64,000 nucleotides of DNA from Linum tenue. Lineage: Eukaryota; Streptophyta; Magnoliopsida; Malpighiales; Linaceae. The position numbers were made by a program, and so were the translations under genes. Below, piece after piece: positions 1 to 10,854 of this stretch. Within the stretch, counting starts at the first letter, position 1. Each line of letters starts with the position of its first letter. The DNA lies in assembly GCA_946122785.1 (NCBI GenBank), contig CAMGYJ010000010.1, positions 8,097,467 to 8,161,466 of the forward strand, read 5' to 3'. A model generated the notes under the pieces. It worked only from the letters and a program-made list of their open reading frames with translations, did not search any database and was not told the origin of the DNA.

Positions 1-1082
1 CCTTCCAGACATTCCAAAGGCAGAAAGCCTTTTGCCGAATGCTTGAGACATCTTCAACATCACGCAAGGCAAAGAACCATTGGCAAAAGTTCAAGGGAGG
101 AGTGACCGACGGCTGAACCCGAGCCCACGTCTCAGCTGCATGGGGACAGAGAAACAAACAATGAATAAGACTCTCCACTGGTGCATTACAAAGCTGGCAG
201 CTCGAGCTCGGTGCACAACGTCGATGATGGAGATTTTCCCTCGTTGCAATTGCCTTCCTAAGACATCTCCAAAGGAAAAATCGAATTTTTGGTGGGAGCT
301 CCAGTGCCCATAACCACTTCCAACAGTCATCCAAGCTAGGAGTGTTAAGATCCTGAATCTGCATAGGTTGACTCTGTCGAAGTTGTTCCCTGCATCCATG
401 ATAAGCCGTCTTAATTGAAAACTCCCCTGTAGTGGTAAATTTCCATGCCCATTTGTCTTTGGTATCCGCTGGACCAATTTGGATATGGGAGATAGCATCC
501 GCCTCAGAGGTTGAGCAATGGTTGTGAATGAGGCTCCAATTCCACTCCCGAGGCTGCTCGGTCATCCAATCACTCACTTTTGAGGGAGGTACTGAAGGGG
601 ACAAAATCTTGTGACCTTGTAACATTGGGAGCCAAGGGTCCTTGTGAAAACATGAGTCCTCCCCCGAACCAATAATCCTAATTGTTCCAATATCCAAGGC
701 CTTCTTTGCGTCACAAATGCTGGACCAAATCCATGATGGAGCACCAGTGCCCATAACCACTTCCAACAGTCATCCGAGCTAGGAGTGTTAAGATCCTGAA
801 TCTGCATAGGTTGACTCTGTCGAAGTTGTTTCCTGCATCCATGATAAGCCGTCTTAACTGAAAACTCCCCCGTAGTGGTAAATTTCCATGCCCATTTGTC
901 TTTGGTATCCGCTGGACCAATTTGGATATGGGAGATAGCATCCGCCTCAGAGGTTGAGCAATGGTTGTGAATGAGGCTCCAATTCCACTCCCGAGGCTGC
1001 TCGGTCATCCAATCACTCACTTTTGAGGGAGGTACTGAAGGGGACAAAATCTTGTGACCTTGTAACATTGGGAGCCAAGGGT
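1..1082 (-). pseudogene. LINE (L1-type) ORF2 C-terminal fragment, zf-RVT region
   Basis: Read on the minus strand this is the C-terminal part of a plant non-LTR retrotransposon reverse-transcriptase ORF. One frame carries the typical motif around GEFSVKTAYH, preceded by DKWAWKF. Another stretch near 60-310 reads as FFLWRCLRKA followed by a Cys/His-rich zf-RVT zinc-binding segment (CQLCNAPVESLIHCLF). The reading frame is broken several times and no RT or endonuclease domain is present, so it is a dead, truncated copy. It begins outside the window and ends at the junction near 1082. An internal direct duplication is listed separately. The family call is confident; the boundaries are not. Confidence 0.8.
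301..1082. repeat. Direct duplication of 339 bp inside the LINE fragment
   Basis: Bases 301-639 and 744-1082 are nearly identical and in the same orientation, with a constant offset of 443 bp and only scattered single-base differences. About 104 bp separate the copies. The repeated unit encodes the same zf-RVT N-terminal segment. The second copy ends exactly where LINE similarity ends, which suggests local duplication after insertion. Confidence 0.9.
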
Positions 1083-1530
1083 ATATTTTGCTTCATGGAT
1101 TTGAAAATTAAAGGTTTTGGTAAAATTTGAATTTGTATAACCATAGATATATGAAGGTTTTAAGTTCATTATGGACTTGTAAAATACTATTGTTTGTTTC
1201 ATTGATTTCATGATGAATTTGGTTAATTAGATTTGTGTGTAAGAAGTGAAAATGACTTACATTACCCTTATTGGTATGAGATGAGAAAGATAAAAGGAGG
1301 GGTAGTTTGGTCATAAATGATGGACTTTAAAGTCCATGATCAAGTCCCACCTCAAGAGGTGGAATTTTCAAGTCTATGGGACCCCACGGATTTGGACCCT
1401 TAAAGCCCATGGATCTCATAGATTTGTTGTCATCAAATACATAAAGCAAACAATAGATTTTGGACAAAATCCATGATAGATCCCAATCTATCATCAAATC
1501 CATCACTAAATCCATCAAGCAAACGACCTA
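1083..1530. other. AT-rich spacer, no gene seen
   Basis: No protein-coding similarity is visible. The stretch holds an 18-bp perfect palindrome at 1320-1337 (centre ACTTTAAAGT) and repeated short motifs (AAATCCATCA, AGCAAAC). It may be the relic of a small DNA transposon, but I could not define matching ends. Confidence 0.4.
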
Positions 1531-1713
1531 TGCTAAGTATGGTACACGCTACTTGGCATATTATTACTAATTACTTCATTGCCATTACTCGGTTAGGATT
1601 AGACTACTATATATACTGCCGTTATGTCATTATGTCGTATTATGCGAAGAATAAACCCTAAAGTAATTAGTTTTCTTTGTAGTTTATCCTACAAGTGGAT
1701 TAGATATCTATCA
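1531..1713 (+). repeat. 5' LTR of the small gypsy-like element
   Basis: This block aligns over its whole length with 5520-5700; for example both contain CATATTATTACTA, AATAAACCCTAAAG and TTAGATATCTAT. It ends in CA two bases before the primer-binding site. The start at the TG at 1531 is inferred from the alignment. Confidence 0.75.
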
Positions 1714-1715
1714 AT

Positions 1716-1727
1716 TGGTATCAGAGC
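1716..1727 (+). other. Primer-binding site (initiator tRNA-Met type)
   Basis: The sequence TGGTATCAGAGC directly follows the 5' LTR with a 2-bp spacer. It is the standard plant retrotransposon primer-binding site complementary to the 3' end of initiator tRNA-Met, and it fixes the orientation of the element as plus. Confidence 0.9.
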
Positions 1728-2164
1728 GGTTGATCCCCAATTCGAGCACGATGGTTCTCGAGACAAGAAACGGTGAAGTGAAAGGTGATATCGACGATAG
1801 GTTCCAAGCTGTTGATAAAAGAATCAACGACATCAACGAGACAATGACGACAGGATTTCAAAAGGCGGAAGATGACCAGGCGGGGCTTCGCAAGGAGATG
1901 GCGTCCATGTACGTAGCCTTGCAACAGATCACAAATCAGCTTCAACAGCTGTCCGGGTCGTTCATGGGAAACACCCAAGGGATGCTCGGAGCTGTAGCGG
2001 TGGAGGCGTAAGAACATGCCACGGAGATGACACCCCTCCACCAGTGGACAAAGCGAAAAGAGCGGAGATCTCAGGGGTTATCAGAGGAAGAGATGTTCTT
2101 GGGTCTGAGAAGAGTCCCATGGCCATGGGATAGCGCGTTGCTGCGATGGTAACCGCCATAGGGC

Positions 2165-2347
2165 CGCAGTGTCCATGAAACCGTATCGTATCGGCGGTTC
2201 AACCACGAAATACCAGTATCGGAGGCTAAATCGATAGACGGTATTTACTGATATAACGATTGAAATACGGTTAAATCACGGTTTTACCATAAAATATCCT
2301 ACCACTGACTTTCCCGATACGTTCTCCGGTACGGTTTCATGGACCAG
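2165..2347. mobile_element. Small inverted-repeat MITE
   Basis: The terminal motif TCCATGAAACCGTATCG near 2173 is matched in inverse orientation by CGGTACGGTTTCATGGA near 2328-2344. The interior is rich in CGGT/ACCG, TATCG and AATACGG. No open reading frame is present. The superfamily is uncertain and no clear TSD is seen. Confidence 0.55.
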
Positions 2348-2424
2348 GGCATACGGCATAGGGGTAGCGTGGGGTTCAATGGGGAGGAGGGAATTACGCA
2401 TGGAAGAAAGCGGGCAGCCAATGT

Positions 2425-2455
<31 letters not shown>

Positions 2456-2465
2456 GGGGGGGGGG
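2425..2465. repeat. G homopolymer tract
   Basis: Thirty consecutive G, one T, then ten G. It lies in the gag leader or coding region of the small gypsy-like element. It is a simple repeat with strong G-quadruplex potential and is likely to vary in length or be misassembled. Confidence 0.95.
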
Positions 2466-2568
2466 ATTATTTGGCCCAAGGGAATTATGATGGTGTTGGT
2501 TTGCCGTGGATCACTAGCCTAGTGGAGAGTGGGCCGAATCATGTTGGAGGAATAAAGGGTGCAGGAGA

Positions 2569-3864
2569 TACGTTTGTGGCGTTTGTATTCTGACGCTTTC
2601 GTCGCTGTCCTCCTCGCCGCTGTGGTCTCCTCCTCTTCCAATCAACCGCTGTCGCCTCCAGAAGTGGCCGGTGAGTTTAATCCCATGACTACTTTCAGAA
2701 TTCAAACAGCCAAATCATAAGGGAGGGATGATGCTGAGGACCATGGATTTGAGGTCGTTGGGAGTCATGGTCTGGCGGTGGGAAACGAAACGACGGTTGA
2801 AGGAGTGGTTGTCGGAGATGATGACGGAGTTCCACAGCCGGCAGACGAGTTTGCAGCGGCAGGCGATCCTGTGATTGGAGAGGCGAATCAGAATCTCTTC
2901 GACAAGATCGTCGCCGAGCTTGTTGTTGATCGTATGATCCGCCATGGCGCGTGTAGAGGCGGATTTGCAACCAGATCATCACCTCCCTGTACCAGCGGTC
3001 CGGCTGTGCCCCTGGCGGCGGTGCTGGCGGAGATGAAGAGGAGGAGTCGCACGATGAGTTTCGCCGGGGTCTAAGGTTACATCGGCGCATGGAAGAGAAG
3101 ACAGATGGCGGTTACTTGGGGTAACTGAACGGTCGGGTCTTGTGGGATGCTGCAAGTAATTGGTAACTATGTTTTTTAATTAATTACAATTTCACACATT
3201 TTTGAATGGCGTAACTGCTCCAGGTAAGTAACTCAAACAGACTCCTCAGTTTCCATTTTTTTACGTTACTGCAATTTAGTCATTTTTTATTTCCTTTATT
3301 TTTTAATTAACCGCTATACATTTCCTTGATTATTTATTAGTAATTTTTATTTGTTTTCTTTTGATACTTACCCTCCATTTTTTTCATTTTATTTGTCAAT
3401 TTCGTCCGTTTTATTTTATTGCTTTTCTTTAACTATCCCTATATAAAAAAAATTATATTAGCTTGACATAGTTTTGGATTCGGTGTATCCAACTAAGCCT
3501 TAATGGCTTGTTTAAGTCCACGTGGTGGAGCTTAGATGTCCTATAGTGGGGACGCTTGTGTGTTTTGTTTGTTTTTTTTGTAGGGGCACGCAGAAGAGCT
3601 CCCGATATCGGAGAGACTTCCTCAGACAGGTGACTTGGCTCATGATCAGGATGGAACTATCTTGCAGGATGCTTAGAGCTTGACTTTTCTCTTTAGTTGG
3701 GTTTCTTACTGTTTTGTTCTTCGCTGTCTCAATAGGGCTGTCCATAATGGTGCATAAAAGGCCCTCTCATCGGGAGTTCGACTATTGGTCGACTCCCGCG
3801 CTCTTTTTATTTTCTCTGTATGACTGATTTTATAACAACTGACTTTGCAAAAAAAAAAAAAATA
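2569..3864 (+). mobile_element. LINE-mediated insertion carrying an inverted F-box gene fragment
   Basis: The insert is flanked by an exact 18-bp TSD at 2551-2568 and 3865-3882 (AATAAAGGGTGCAGGAGA) and ends in a poly(A)-like tail at about 3849-3864. TSD plus poly(A) is the signature of L1-type target-primed reverse transcription. Its last ~200 bases match, in plus orientation, the 3' end of the RNase H-type LINE found reversed at about 53780-53890; both share GGCCCTCTCATCG and TTCGACTATTGGTCGACTC. The 5' two thirds are not LINE sequence: they hold an F-box gene start on the opposite strand plus that gene's upstream DNA. This suggests a chimeric transcript or template switch. Confidence 0.75.
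2695..2945 (-). pseudogene. F-box protein N-terminal fragment, captured
   Basis: The minus-strand frame starts at 2945 with MADHTINNKLGDDLVEEILIRL and continues through CKLVCRLWNSVI, which fits an F-box domain (about residues 10-50) as found in plant SCF substrate adaptors. The frame stops after about 76 residues, before any LRR, kelch or F-box-associated domain, so only the adaptor-binding end survives. It lies inside the LINE-tailed insertion in antisense to it. The closest intact relative cannot be named from this fragment. Confidence 0.65.
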
Positions 3865-4736
3865 AATAAAGGGTGCAGGAGAATATTATTTATCGTGGGT
3901 TAATAGCTTAAGGGATGGTGAGCTAGGTTGGACCGATTTAGGGGTGTTGGGCAGAACGGGTCAGCAAATTGATTGAATCAAATTCACACCGAACCAATTC
4001 AGTTTGGGCTACATGTTACACCAGGTGGGGGAAGATCTTTGATCGGGTTTAAGGAAGTTCTTAAAGTCAAACTGTCATAGTTGGAATTTCCAAAATTCTA
4101 ACAGTCATGACTCAGGAGAATGCAATAGTTTGGATTTCTCGAGCTGAAAAGATTTTTCAAGTATCAAGGGATACCGGAAGATAAGAAAGTGTCATGGGCT
4201 GCATTCTACCTAGAAGGCGATGCTGGACAGTGGTGACAGTGGTTGGAGTATACAATGGAGTCGAACAAGGAATTAGTGACGTGGGAGCATTTCAAGGAAG
4301 AGTTGTGGTCTCGGTTCGAACTAGTGGGTAGAGGCGCAAGTGAAGAGAGCCTTATGTGGGTTCAATTGACGAACACAGGCTCGAGTTCGAGAAGTTGGCG
4401 TATCGTTGCAGAGGCTGGCCTGTTAGTACTCTAATCAATGCTTACTTGGCGCGTTTAAAGCCTGCAATCGCTAATGGAGTATGCCAATTCCAACCTCAAT
4501 CATTGCGCAAAGCATTTCGATTGGCGAAGGGCAGAGAGGAGGAGTTGGAGGATATGTGTCTTGGGTTAGAGGCACCAACGCCGAGAAATGTGGCTGCACC
4601 AGCGCAGGCACCGCCCCATGTTCCGTTCAGAACCTTAAATCGTACTCCAGCAGAGATCGTGCAGAGTCGGAGTGATGGACTGTGTTTTCACTATGACGAG
4701 CGCTTCACGGTTGGTCACCATTGTGCAGGCCAGGGG

Positions 4737-5427
4737 TAGAGATGGCAACAAAACCTGAACCCATAAATACCCTACCCGACCCAACCAGGTCAACTTGGGT
4801 AAACCCATGTTGACGGGTTTTGGGTCGGCCCCGTTCATTATTCACCGGCTTGGGTTTTGGTTTAGGTATACCCGCCCCATGGATACCCGCCCACACCCAT
4901 ATAATTAGTTTTTCCTATATATTTAATATTCTAAGGAATTAATCTTCTTTATGTGGTGTGGAGACATGTCTAATTTTTTCTTTCTAATTGTGTAGAATGA
5001 AGTTGATATTAACAACTGGAGAGTGAAGAAACTTAATTGACAAGGAGAAAGAAGCTTTCAATTAATCATGTTGTTTATGGATAATTTGTTATTTGCTTCA
5101 ATTTTTTTTAGTTTTCTACATTGGTGTTGAACAGTTTGTATGGTTAATTTGTGATTTGCTTGAATTTTCTAGAATGGTGTTTTATATATGGATAATTTGT
5201 ACTGGGTGATTGATATTTGACTTTTATTTTGATAGGAACTTGTTATTGTAAATTTTTTACGACAAAAACCCATGGGTACCCATAGATACCTAGTTGGTTG
5301 GGTTGGGTTGGGTTTGAGTTTTCCAAACCCAGTTTGTTTTACCCTAGGGTCTTTCATGGATAAACTCATAAACCCATAAATTTGAGTTTGGCAAAACCCG
5401 ATCCAACCCGACCTATTGCCATCCTTA
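4737..5427. mobile_element. hAT-like non-autonomous element
   Basis: The termini TAGAGATGGCAAC and GTTGGGTTTG-rich flanks ending ATTGCCATCCTTA form the inverted repeat typical of a plant hAT family (TAGGGATGGCAA type). The flanking octamers GCCAGGGG (4729-4736) and GCCGGGAG (5428-5435) agree at 6 of 8 positions and are taken as a decayed TSD. The interior is AT-rich with subterminal CCCA/TGGG-rich arrays and has no transposase. It disrupts the gag zinc knuckle. Confidence 0.7.
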
Positions 5428-5519
5428 GCCGGGAGTTGTTCTTAATGGTTGGTAATTTTCTTGATGACATCTGAAAATAACCTTAGGGACAAGGTTATGC
5501 TTGAAGGGGAGGGGATTGA

Positions 5520-5700
5520 TGTGTGTATGTTACATGCTACTAAGCATATTATTACTATTTACTTAATTGCCATTAGTCAGTTAGGGTTAGACTACTATAC
5601 ATACTGTCGTTATGTCATTATGCATATTATGCAAAGAATAAACCCTAAAGATATTAGTTTTCTCTGTAGTTTATCCTGGAAGTAGATTAGATATCTATTA
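5520..5700 (+). repeat. 3' LTR of the small gypsy-like element
   Basis: Partner of the LTR at 1531-1713, preceded by a purine-rich tract (AAGGGGAGGGGA, 5504-5515). The two LTRs have diverged at many positions, so the insertion is old. Confidence 0.75.
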
Positions 5701-6514
5701 GTTTCCTATAGTCTATTGCATGGAATTTATAGTGTCTTCAATTATACATTAGTCATATTGTATGAAGAAATTCCAGTTGATCTCACTAAAGACTAAAGTA
5801 GGACCAGTTGAAAATAGGCATGTAATTCTAGTTGAAATTGCATGTAATTTTCATTACACTCATCCATATTGATCATATGTCACTAAATGTAGTGATCATG
5901 GTTATTAGTGATCATGGTGATTGGTGATTTAATCATTATGATGACACGACTTTTGAAAAAAACAATGCAATTTGCTCAAATGAAAAGAGAGCCTGGGTAA
6001 CCATTATTAATTACTATAGGCAAACTTGGTAACTTAGTGATGGCCGACTATTTTAAATTCGAAGTTCGTCATCACAGTCACAAACTGCCTAGTATCAAAG
6101 GGTTTGGATCAAAGAGTCATCCTGGTAAGAAACCCACGTTAGAGTTAGACATACCTTCCTATAAGGGAACAACAAGCAACATATCACTGGCGCCGCATAT
6201 CACTAGACTGGAAGAACTGGAAATGGAGGAAAATAAAGTAAACAAGACACCGACCGCCACATTTCTGTATTAAAACTCACTTAGACCTCATTCCGGTCTC
6301 ACACTCACCCTGACACAACAGAGGGTCTCTGAGTTATATTCAGCAAACTCACCATATTTCGGGTATAACTTTCGTCTGGTTACAAGAAACCAGGAGAAGA
6401 TAGTGGAGCCATCACAAGAAAATAAAAGGACACAATGAATGCCCAATGTCGGGCTAACATCATGCTGTTTACAGGAAATTAGTTAACTCGCCGCAAATCT
6501 CATCATATCATATA
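5701..6514. other. Intergenic, 3' side of the ELMO gene
   Basis: AT-rich sequence without a recognisable gene or repeat. The part nearest 6514 probably contains the 3' UTR of the minus-strand ELMO gene. A 78-codon plus-strand frame at 6037-6273 has no recognisable domain and is not called. Confidence 0.4.
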
Positions 6515-9500
6515 CTACCGTTTAAGAAGGCTGTACGAGGGTATTTCTTCTAGCCGTGTTATGTCTTCTGCCAAAAGTTCCCTTTCCAGTTGCCTTCGCG
6601 TAGATTTCATAACAGCCTGCAGAGATACAAGGCGGCAGACCACAAATTTGTCAGAGTCGATATTATCTCTAATATCAAATGTAACATGCCGTCTGTTATG
6701 AGTTTCAAAATGCACAAGCATCCAGTGCTTCAGTAGACAGAAGGGTCATGAAACAAATAACCAGCTTTTACTTCCATGAAGCAAAAGACCAAGCAAGGAG
6801 TTTCAAGTACAACTTACATTGAAGTCCATGTATGATGCACGCATGGTAAGCCATTGCTGATCCATTAGCTTGAATGTCATGCAGTAAAGGAGATCAAACG
6901 CTGACTCATTTTCTGCAGTAATCAAGAGTTTTATAGGACTGAGACATTACTTAGAAGGTGTTTGTAAAATATTAAATAAATTGAAGAAAACAACATTTAC
7001 CAGTGAGGAACTTCAGGAATGTTGCTCCTACCAAACTCCGTGGTTTGACTGTGGAAGTGAAGTTCAATCTTAGATACGAACTCTATAAAATTAAGTTGTA
7101 CAAAGAATGAGCCAAGGGAAACAATGCTGAGTGTATCCCATTTGAAAATTTTAGAAGAGAGTATCTGGGTAGACCTGCTTCCAGATCGAGCATCTGAATT
7201 AGCATGAATGTGATATTCACACCAGCTACAGCAAATGGGTATTCCCAAACTGAACGATCACCTTCCCGCTTTTGAAGAAGATCCTGGAATGATTGCTGCA
7301 TTAGGATGTAAAGTGAACCAGAACATTAGAAAGAGGAAGTGGATTGCTGATATGTGCACTTATGCATTGAGGCTAAAACTGTTATCAGGCCATTGTCAAA
7401 GCAAAATCACCCACATCAAGGGCCACAATCCATGGCATAAGCAAAACAATAAAAGGCTAAATTTGAACTCCAATGGAATGAATAAAGGAAGTCCTGACAT
7501 TAAGGTAATAACACACAGAAAAAGTCCAACATACCGGGAAATTCCGAGCAAAGTATACCAAGTTCTCCAATGATATGAAACCACCACCCCTGAAGAATTA
7601 ATTAACAACATTGCACAATACTGAGAAGACATACTTGAAAATGAATATAAGTTATTAAGGCATTGACACATAACCACTTCACCAACCTAAAATCTGTGGA
7701 CGGATCCTTCCCTTGCCAACCCATCTCCTTCCATTGCTCAGATATCAAACCACATAGCTCATCTTCAGGGAAAGCAGCATTCCATAATGCCCTCAGAGCT
7801 TCCTACAAGAAAACAGCAATTTGAATCAGTACCAAACACAAACAGCCCCCCGGCATATTGAAATTTGACGGGTAGGCCGTGTGACATTTTAAACAAACAA
7901 GCATGTTCTCATAACCTTGCAAGAGAACAACACAAGAACTCATAAGAAATTTTAGCAGAAGCTGCACCTGATGCTCAGGGACTGAACTATCATATGGAAC
8001 ATCTATACGACTCTGTAATTGCTGCAAGCAATCTTCCTGTTAAAACCACAGCGCAGAGATAAATGTTCGTTCAATAACCGGATTGGAAGAAAAAGATGGA
8101 ACAAAGAAGAAAAAAAATGATAAACCAACTCAGTAAAATGACATTCATGAATGTGAAGTTCTTTCACAATAGTGATCCTTTCCCCAGTTTACAGTAGTAA
8201 GAGATACAAATAGAGAAAACCAAAGAATTCATGATTTACAAACATCTGAGAGGATAAACACTAGGACCGAGAACAATATCAGCAATGCTGAAGATACAAG
8301 GAATTAGAGATGATATGTAATCCTGAAATTCAGCTGCGCCCTAATTGCAGTAAATGCATGTATAACCAGCAAATTGGAGTTGCCTAAGTACAGGTATGAA
8401 GGAAAGAAAAAAAATCCACCAGTGGAAATGGGAGATAATTCATCAAATCATAATACCTGGGCAGGGGTTAAATCAAATGAGGGACGGGAATCACTCTCTC
8501 TTCTTTGAGCACAAACGCAAGAAAGGCCACGACCAAGCCATGCAGCAGACCCTGCTACAACCTCGGCTGTAATAAAATAAACATTTTCAAATCAATAAAA
8601 TCACATTTCTAATCAGATTCAGAAGCTCACAGGTCAAGCATATTTAGACTTCGAAGCTGAAAGCTAACAAGCATTATGCATCTCAAGCAAAAATCAATCT
8701 CACATGAGCTCGCTTGCATTGAAGAGCATAGGCACATTTGTCTCATTGAGTCATAAATGGTATCAATCTCTTGTCTACTCAAGAAATAAGAAACAACATA
8801 CTACAGGGGGGAAATACACCGACTTCCTTTCTCCAAGAGCTAAGAATTTGACAACCTAGGCCATTGGAAGAATATGGAGACCAGTGGTTCGTTAACAATA
8901 CACAATATTGAGCATATTTCATTTTCTAAGATGTACAAGAATCATTGCTTGAAAAGAGAAGGAGTGGGGCGTTGAAGTCGGCCAGAAAACAAGCATCCCC
9001 CAGAGTCGATTTCTCATCAATTTCTTCACTAATTGAAAGCTGGACTTCAAGGACAATTTGGCTTGAAGATTCAGAGCTTTACTTACTACTCGACTAATAT
9101 GATTCGCAACACCAGCATCACCAATCAAGCAAAACGAAAGATCAAGAACGGATGGGAGTCCAGGGACCTAGCCTCCCCAGGAAACCTTCCTACTCGGTGA
9201 TTGAAAACCGAAAATGACCTATAAAATGAAAAAGGCACCAGAGCGGAAGAAGAAAGAGAGAGAGAGGGAGGATGAACAGTAGCACATCTGCAACGGCAGC
9301 AAAGCTAACGTACCAAAGCAATTTTGCATATCAGCAAGCATGAAGCTAGCAAAGAATTTTTCGTTATCTCAAACCTAATTCACACGCAGCTGCATCTCCA
9401 CCAAAAAAACGCGAGAGAGAACTGATTGCAGTGAGAAGGCGGGAGCGAAGAAAAATAGTCAAAGTAAAGCTTCTAGAAAGAGAGGCGAATTTAAATGTTA

Positions 9501-9612
9501 AAAGCGAGCTTGAGGAAATCGTACCAGAACTTGAATGGCAGTCGCTGTTGCCTCGGTCCAGACCTTGAGATATCCTTCTGACAGCGACAAAGGACCCTCC
9601 TCTATCCTCCAT
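6515..9612 (-). CDS. ELMO/CED-12 domain-containing protein, nine exons
   Basis: The exons on the minus strand are 9612-9525, 8566-8457, 8036-7968, 7802-7687, 7589-7535, 7295-7175, 7048-7001, 6912-6818 and 6616-6515. Every junction is GT-AG and the frame stays open for 804 nt (267 aa plus stop), close to the length I recall for plant relatives. The start gives MEDRGGSFVAVRRISQGL. The ELMO domain covers roughly residues 85-245. It holds WQGKDPSTDFRGGG (118-131) and WEYPFAVAGVNITFMLIQML. In animal ELMOD proteins this WxGxDPxTDFRG motif supplies the arginine proposed for Arf-family GAP activity. Here it is Arg128, whose codon is split between exons 4 and 5. Arabidopsis ELMOD proteins have been linked to pollen aperture patterning; the role of this paralogue is inferred only. 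No stop or frameshift is seen. Confidence 0.93.
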
Positions 9613-10330
9613 TCTCCAGCTCCGAGCTCTGATCCTATCTCTCTCCCTTTCCAGCACCGCGGCACCAGCTCAAATCGACGGAACAGCCAAACACGCCTCC
9701 GCTATCGGCCAACGAGTGAGCCAACTACTACTGCACAGAGTGAGGAATCAAGCAGGATCAGAATCTGTGATGGCAGAAATCAACTCAGGCATTGAATCGC
9801 ACGGGAAGAACAAGCACCAGCTCACCGCGCCGACGAAATCACCGCGATTACGAACTCTCTTTGATTCTCCAGCAGCAATCGAGCAGGAGAACTGGACAAA
9901 AGATCAGAGCGGAAACAAGGATTACGATGTCGACCAGGAAAAGGGAGAAATGACGGCGAGGGGAGAGCTGCTGCTCTGCTCGTGAACTCAAACCTTGGAA
10001 AAGACGGTTGGATAATTAAGGCGGACAATGGGAGCGAAAAGTAAGAGGATTTTCGGAGTTAGCAGAGCTGCGCTCGCTAGGGGAAAAAAAAAGGAAGCGA
10101 ATCTATAGAGGAGAAAGATTGTGGAAAGAACGGAGATCCAAAACAAGGAAGGAAAGGCGGAATTAGTGGAGAGAAGTAGTGCCGCTCTCGTCGTGCTATG
10201 GAATTTCGGGAGCCATTTCTGGCTGCCTGCCTGCTTCGGCACGGAGCGACGCCTGCTGTTTGTGTCTGTTTGGGGCTTTGGGCGTGTCCGAATGAGCCAG
10301 CGAATCCGAAAATTTGAATCCACGTTTATT
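9613..10330 (-). promoter_or_regulatory. Probable 5' UTR and promoter region of the ELMO gene
   Basis: This is the sequence directly upstream of the ATG at 9612. It is more GC-rich than its surroundings and rich in purine/pyrimidine tracts, as expected for a 5' UTR. Upstream in-frame codons exist (ATG at 9657) but the family-typical start is MEDRGG at 9612. No clear TATA box was identified, and a 5' UTR intron cannot be excluded. Confidence 0.4.
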
Positions 10331-10854
10331 AGGATGCCGAGACAGAGGTCACAGAAATCGTTAATTTCGAAACTAAATCGCGTATCACTAGCTTGTATAT
10401 ATTTTATGGGAAGGGGTAGGCTTGAAAATGAAAACTCTTATCTATAAAATCTCATCATTCCATCCTTCATTTCTTCTTCATCTAATGATAGCATGATACA
10501 TAATAATTATTAAAAAAAATGGAGCACCTGTGGTAATTGGCATATCCAGAAGACCAGAATAAGTCAATAAGGCAAAGCTTGAGTGACTTTTGAAAATATA
10601 TCGAGAGGATTGGATCGTAACCCGACGAGCACTCAAGCGAATATCTAAACTTAAAAATTTACAAGTGTTAAACTAGCTCTGGATACAAAAAAGGCTGGGT
10701 CGTGGCCCAGGGGCGGCCCCTCTTGAATCCTCACTGAGCCTGACACAAATCCAGAGAAGAGAATGTACTTTCTCTAATCTACTATTTTTCTTAATCGGAT
10801 CCTACATAATTCGTTTTAACTCGAAATTTAATTTTTTTTGGCATAGATAGAATG

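Larger units (their letters stand above)
1751..4735 (+). pseudogene. gag pseudogene of the small gypsy-like element, interrupted
   Basis: The N-terminal part (1751-2010) encodes a charged, coiled-coil-like gag start with repeated hydrophobic spacing and then hits a stop. The conserved Retrotrans_gag core lies downstream at about 4140-4560: KVSWAAFYLEGDAGQW, TWEHFKEELWSRF, FEKLAYRCRGWPVS. The degenerate start of a zinc knuckle follows at about 4675-4735 (GLCFHYDERFTVGHHC). The core is split over two frames with internal stops. A MITE and a LINE-tailed insertion separate the two halves. The hAT element at 4737 cuts it just after GHHC, where the last zinc-knuckle residues would lie. This is typical of chromovirus-like Ty3/gypsy gag. 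It is not functional. Confidence 0.75.
1531..5700 (+). mobile_element. Ty3/gypsy-like LTR retrotransposon relic with short LTRs and no pol
   Basis: The element has a 5' LTR (1531-1713), a primer-binding site, a decayed gag, a polypurine tract (about 5504-5515) and a 3' LTR (5520-5700). The gag N-terminus starts near 1751 and the rest lies in 4100-4735. No protease, reverse transcriptase, RNase H or integrase is present between gag and the polypurine tract. About 180 bp is short for an LTR. Three later insertions sit in its interior: a small MITE, a LINE-tailed F-box segment with an 18-bp TSD, and a hAT-like element. No 5-bp TSD is recognisable around the whole element. It is either a non-autonomous derivative or an internally deleted copy. 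Confidence 0.75.

Noticed and set aside
2165..2347. Attempt to define an 8-bp TSD for the small MITE
   Set aside because: No pair of flanking octamers matched well enough under any end definition tried.
3750..3790. TTCGACTATTGGTCGACTCC looked like a tRNA B box and suggested a SINE
   Set aside because: No A box at the right distance. The same sequence is the 3' end of the RNase H-type LINE at 53800-53890, where it continues from coding sequence.
7235..7573. 112-codon plus-strand frame
   Set aside because: It is the antisense of ELMO exons 5 and 6 and the intron between them.
9988..10323. 111-codon minus-strand frame upstream of the ELMO gene
   Set aside because: No recognisable domain, unusual composition, and it lies where the 5' UTR or promoter is expected.
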